From contig RFHH01000180.1 of the NCBI GenBank assembly GCA_003696075.1, positions 1 to 52,537 of the forward strand: DNA of 52,537 bases. Direction: 5' to 3'. This stretch comes from Acidobacteriota bacterium. Lineage in GTDB: Bacteria > Acidobacteriota > Polarisedimenticolia > J045. Under the pieces are notes generated by a model. The model ran no database searches, was not told the origin of the DNA, and was given only the letters and a program-made list of their open reading frames with translations. This document shows positions 50,842 to 52,537 of this stretch, piece after piece. Both the position numbers and the translations under genes were made by a program. The first letter of the stretch is position 1. Each line of letters opens with the position of its first letter.

Positions 50842-52251
50842 ATGAGCGACCTCGATCCCCAGCCCGAAGGGCCGGAGGAGCAGCCGCCCGGCGCGATCGG
50901 CCGGCCGGAGGAGCGGCTCAGCGGCGGTCCGGAGCCGGATCGGGGGACCGGGACGCCGGAGACGGATTCGGCCCCGTCCGCGGTCCCGCCCGCACCGACC
51001 CCACCGATTTCCACCCCGTGGGGGTTCATCGACGAGGAGGGCGCGGTTCACATCCGCGGGGGCCGCCGCCTCGGCGAGCGCGTCATCGGGAAAATCGGCC
51101 GGCGGACGCCGGAGGCCGTGCTCGCCTTCTACGCCGAGCGGTTCGCTCAGCTCGAGAGACGGGCGAACCGCCTCGAGACGGAGATCCGCTCGGCGAAGAA
51201 CAAGGCACGCTATCTGCGCCGCGTCTCGGAACTCATCGAGGAGGTCACCCACGCGGACGCGCTGGGCGATTTCGATGCGCTCCTCGACCGGCTGGAGCGC
51301 CTGCAGGACGAAGTGCGGGCGTTCGAGAAGACCCAGCGCGCGCGGAAGGAAGAGCTGTGTGCGCTGGCCGAGAGCCTGGCCGACTCCACCGACTGGCGCG
51401 GGACCACGGAGAAGCTCAAAGCGCTGCAGAGCGAGTGGAAGTCGCTGGGGGCCCTCCCGCGCGAACAGGAGCAGGAGCTGTGGAAGCGGTTCCGCGCCGC
51501 GCTCGACACGTTCTTCCGGAGGCGTGACGAGGATCGCGCACGGCGGAAGGAACAGCAGGAACGCGCCCGCGCCACCAAGATCGACCTCTGCGAGCAAGCC
51601 GAGGCTCTCGCGGAGTCCACCGATTGGGCCGCAGCCGCCGGCCAGCACGCGGCGCTGATGGCGGCCTGGAAGGCGGCCGGCTGGGCCGGGCGCGGCGAAG
51701 ACGAGAGGCTGTGGCAGCGGTTCCGGGCCGCTCGGCAGAGGTTCTTCGAGCGCCGGAAGGAGGATCGCGAGCGCCGCCGGCGGGAGCTACAGGAAAACAA
51801 GCGCCTCAAGGACGAGCTGTGCGAGCAGGCCGAGGCGCTGGAGGGCGCCGACGACCTGGATGCCGCCTGCGAGCGCGTCAAGGAGCTGCAGGCGCGCTGG
51901 AAGGAGATCGGTCCTGTCCCGCGGAAGGAGTCGGAAGCCCAGTGGAAGCGCTTCCGGGCCGCCTGCAACCGCGTGTTCGAAAAGGCCAGGCGCCAGCGGC
52001 CGAGGCGCCGCCGGACCGAGGACAGCCAGGCGCCGGTGGCGCCGGGTTCGCGCGAGAACATCGAGAGGCTGCGCGAGTCGATCGTGAGAGACCAGGGCCA
52101 CCTGGACCGGTGGCGCCGCGCCGTCGGCGAGCGCGAAGACGGCACCGCCGAGGCCCTCCGGGCCAAGATCGCCGAGATGGAGCGGCAGCTCGCGGCGAAG
52201 CGGGAAGAGCTGGAGCGTCTGGAGCGTGAACTGCGCTCCGCTCGCGACTGA
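50842..52251 (+). CDS. DUF349 repeat protein
   Basis: 469 residues, soluble. A Pro-rich disordered N-terminus (1-55), then three DUF349 helical repeats (LADSTDWRGTTEKLKALQSE; LAESTDWAAAAGQHAALMAA; LEGADDLDAACERVKELQAR), each with a W-K/R-xxG(P/A) and LWxRFRAAxxxFFxxR pattern, and a charged C-terminal coiled coil. Function unknown; some members have been linked to cell wall or DNA-damage phenotypes. The ATG is chosen over an upstream GTG because of GGAG before it. Separated from the flagellar operon by 82 nt. Confidence 0.85.
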   Translation: MSDLDPQPEGPEEQPPGAIGRPEERLSGGPEPDRGTGTPETDSAPSAVPPAPTPPISTPWGFIDEEGAVHIRGGRRLGERVIGKIGRRTPEAVLAFYAERFAQLERRANRLETEIRSAKNKARYLRRVSELIEEVTHADALGDFDALLDRLERLQDEVRAFEKTQRARKEELCALAESLADSTDWRGTTEKLKALQSEWKSLGALPREQEQELWKRFRAALDTFFRRRDEDRARRKEQQERARATKIDLCEQAEALAESTDWAAAAGQHAALMAAWKAAGWAGRGEDERLWQRFRAARQRFFERRKEDRERRRRELQENKRLKDELCEQAEALEGADDLDAACERVKELQARWKEIGPVPRKESEAQWKRFRAACNRVFEKARRQRPRRRRTEDSQAPVAPGSRENIERLRESIVRDQGHLDRWRRAVGEREDGTAEALRAKIAEMERQLAAKREELERLERELRSARD

Positions 52252-52472
52252 CCCCCAGCCCTTCTGAGGTGCTTCCTTCGCGGTGCGTTTTCGGCGCCGG
52301 ACCTCCGTTGGCACGGTTCCTGACCGGACCGCCGCGGCGGGGCGGGAGCGTTCGGGCCCGTTTTTTCTGACGTTCTCGAAGGACCGAAAGGGCGCCGCAG
52401 AGAGGACGACCGTCGCGATCGCGCTCGGCCGAGGGGCGAGGCTTCGTCTTCCGGGAGTTTCCGACTTCCCGC
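52252..52472. other. Intergenic region with a T-tract
   Basis: No gene seen. A run TTTTTT at 52361-52366 follows a GC-rich stretch (GGGC ... GCCC, weak stem), which could end the DUF349 transcript. Confidence 0.4.
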
Positions 52473-52537
52473 TCACGCCGCGGGGAGCTTCTCCTTCGGC
52501 CGGGCCCGCAGCTTCCGCTCGTACGCCTTCCGGTAGC
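52473..52537 (-). CDS. 3' end of an unidentified minus-strand gene
   Basis: The last 20 codons of an open frame that enters from the right edge: YRKAYERKLRARPKEKLPAA then TGA. Too short to identify. The Lys/Arg-rich end and the convergent layout fit a real gene tail, but it could be chance. Confidence 0.35.
   Translation of the reverse strand, partial: YRKAYERKLRARPKEKLPAA

Noticed and set aside
52310-52323. Sigma54-like TTGGCACG sequence
   Set aside because: The spacing gives GG-N10-GA rather than GC, and no plus-strand gene is visible downstream before the window ends.
1-52537. Mobile elements, CRISPR arrays, tRNA genes
   Set aside because: I looked for direct-repeat arrays, transposase-like motifs and tRNA-type cloverleaf ends and saw none that hold up.

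Overview
This 52.5 kb window is high-GC, gene-dense chromosome from a diderm, motile, respiring bacterium. TolC, TonB/ExbB/ExbD and exported TPR proteins show an outer membrane. There are no tRNA or rRNA genes, insertion sequences or CRISPR arrays. The mix of an exbB-exbD-exbD-tonB-TPR cluster, a VPS10/BNR-repeat secreted protein, sigma54-dependent flagellar genes and GTG-rich overlapping starts would fit Acidobacteriota or a deltaproteobacteria-like lineage. That placement is inference, because no phylogenetic marker is present.

Left part (1-9.6 kb): a Na+/H+-antiporter-like gene cut by the window edge is divergent from a tight three-gene set (two oligopeptide-type ABC ATPases and a TolC-family outer-membrane protein). 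Next, a strong sigma70-type promoter and a long, hairpin-rich leader precede exbB-exbD-exbD-tonB, followed by an exported TPR protein.

Complex I operon (9.7-21.2 kb): a terminator, then TTGACA/TAGCAT promoter elements, then nuoA-C-D-E-F-G-H-J-K-L-N. nuoB, nuoI and nuoM are absent and the joins at all three places are tight (2-nt gap or 1-nt overlap). A glutamate-dehydrogenase-family gene with a strong terminator follows.

Signalling and filament region (22.8-32.4 kb): a minus-strand operon encodes a GGDEF protein, a PilZ-like protein and a hybrid histidine kinase. It is divergent from two flagellin genes, each behind a near-consensus sigma28 (FliA) promoter with exact 15-nt spacing, followed by flaG, fliD, fliS and a fliT-like gene and a U-tract terminator.

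Middle (32.4-39.4 kb): DUF302; then on the minus strand a TraB/GumN-family protein coupled to a 1,100-residue VPS10/BNR protein, a secreted cyclophilin, and an NtrC-family regulator.

Flagellar basal-body operon (39.6-50.8 kb): the divergent region after the NtrC-family gene holds a GG-N10-GC sigma54 promoter and several perfect inverted repeats. It drives an exported TPR protein, a soluble histidine kinase, an NtrC-type response regulator (FlrB/FlrC or FlgS/FlgR-like), then flgB, flgC, fliE, fliF, fliG, fliH, fliI, fliJ and a MotE-like gene, nearly all overlapping. The likely hierarchy is sigma54 plus the two-component pair for the basal body and export gate, then sigma28 for filament genes, with c-di-GMP signalling encoded beside the flagellins. 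A DUF349 protein and the tail of a minus-strand gene close the window.
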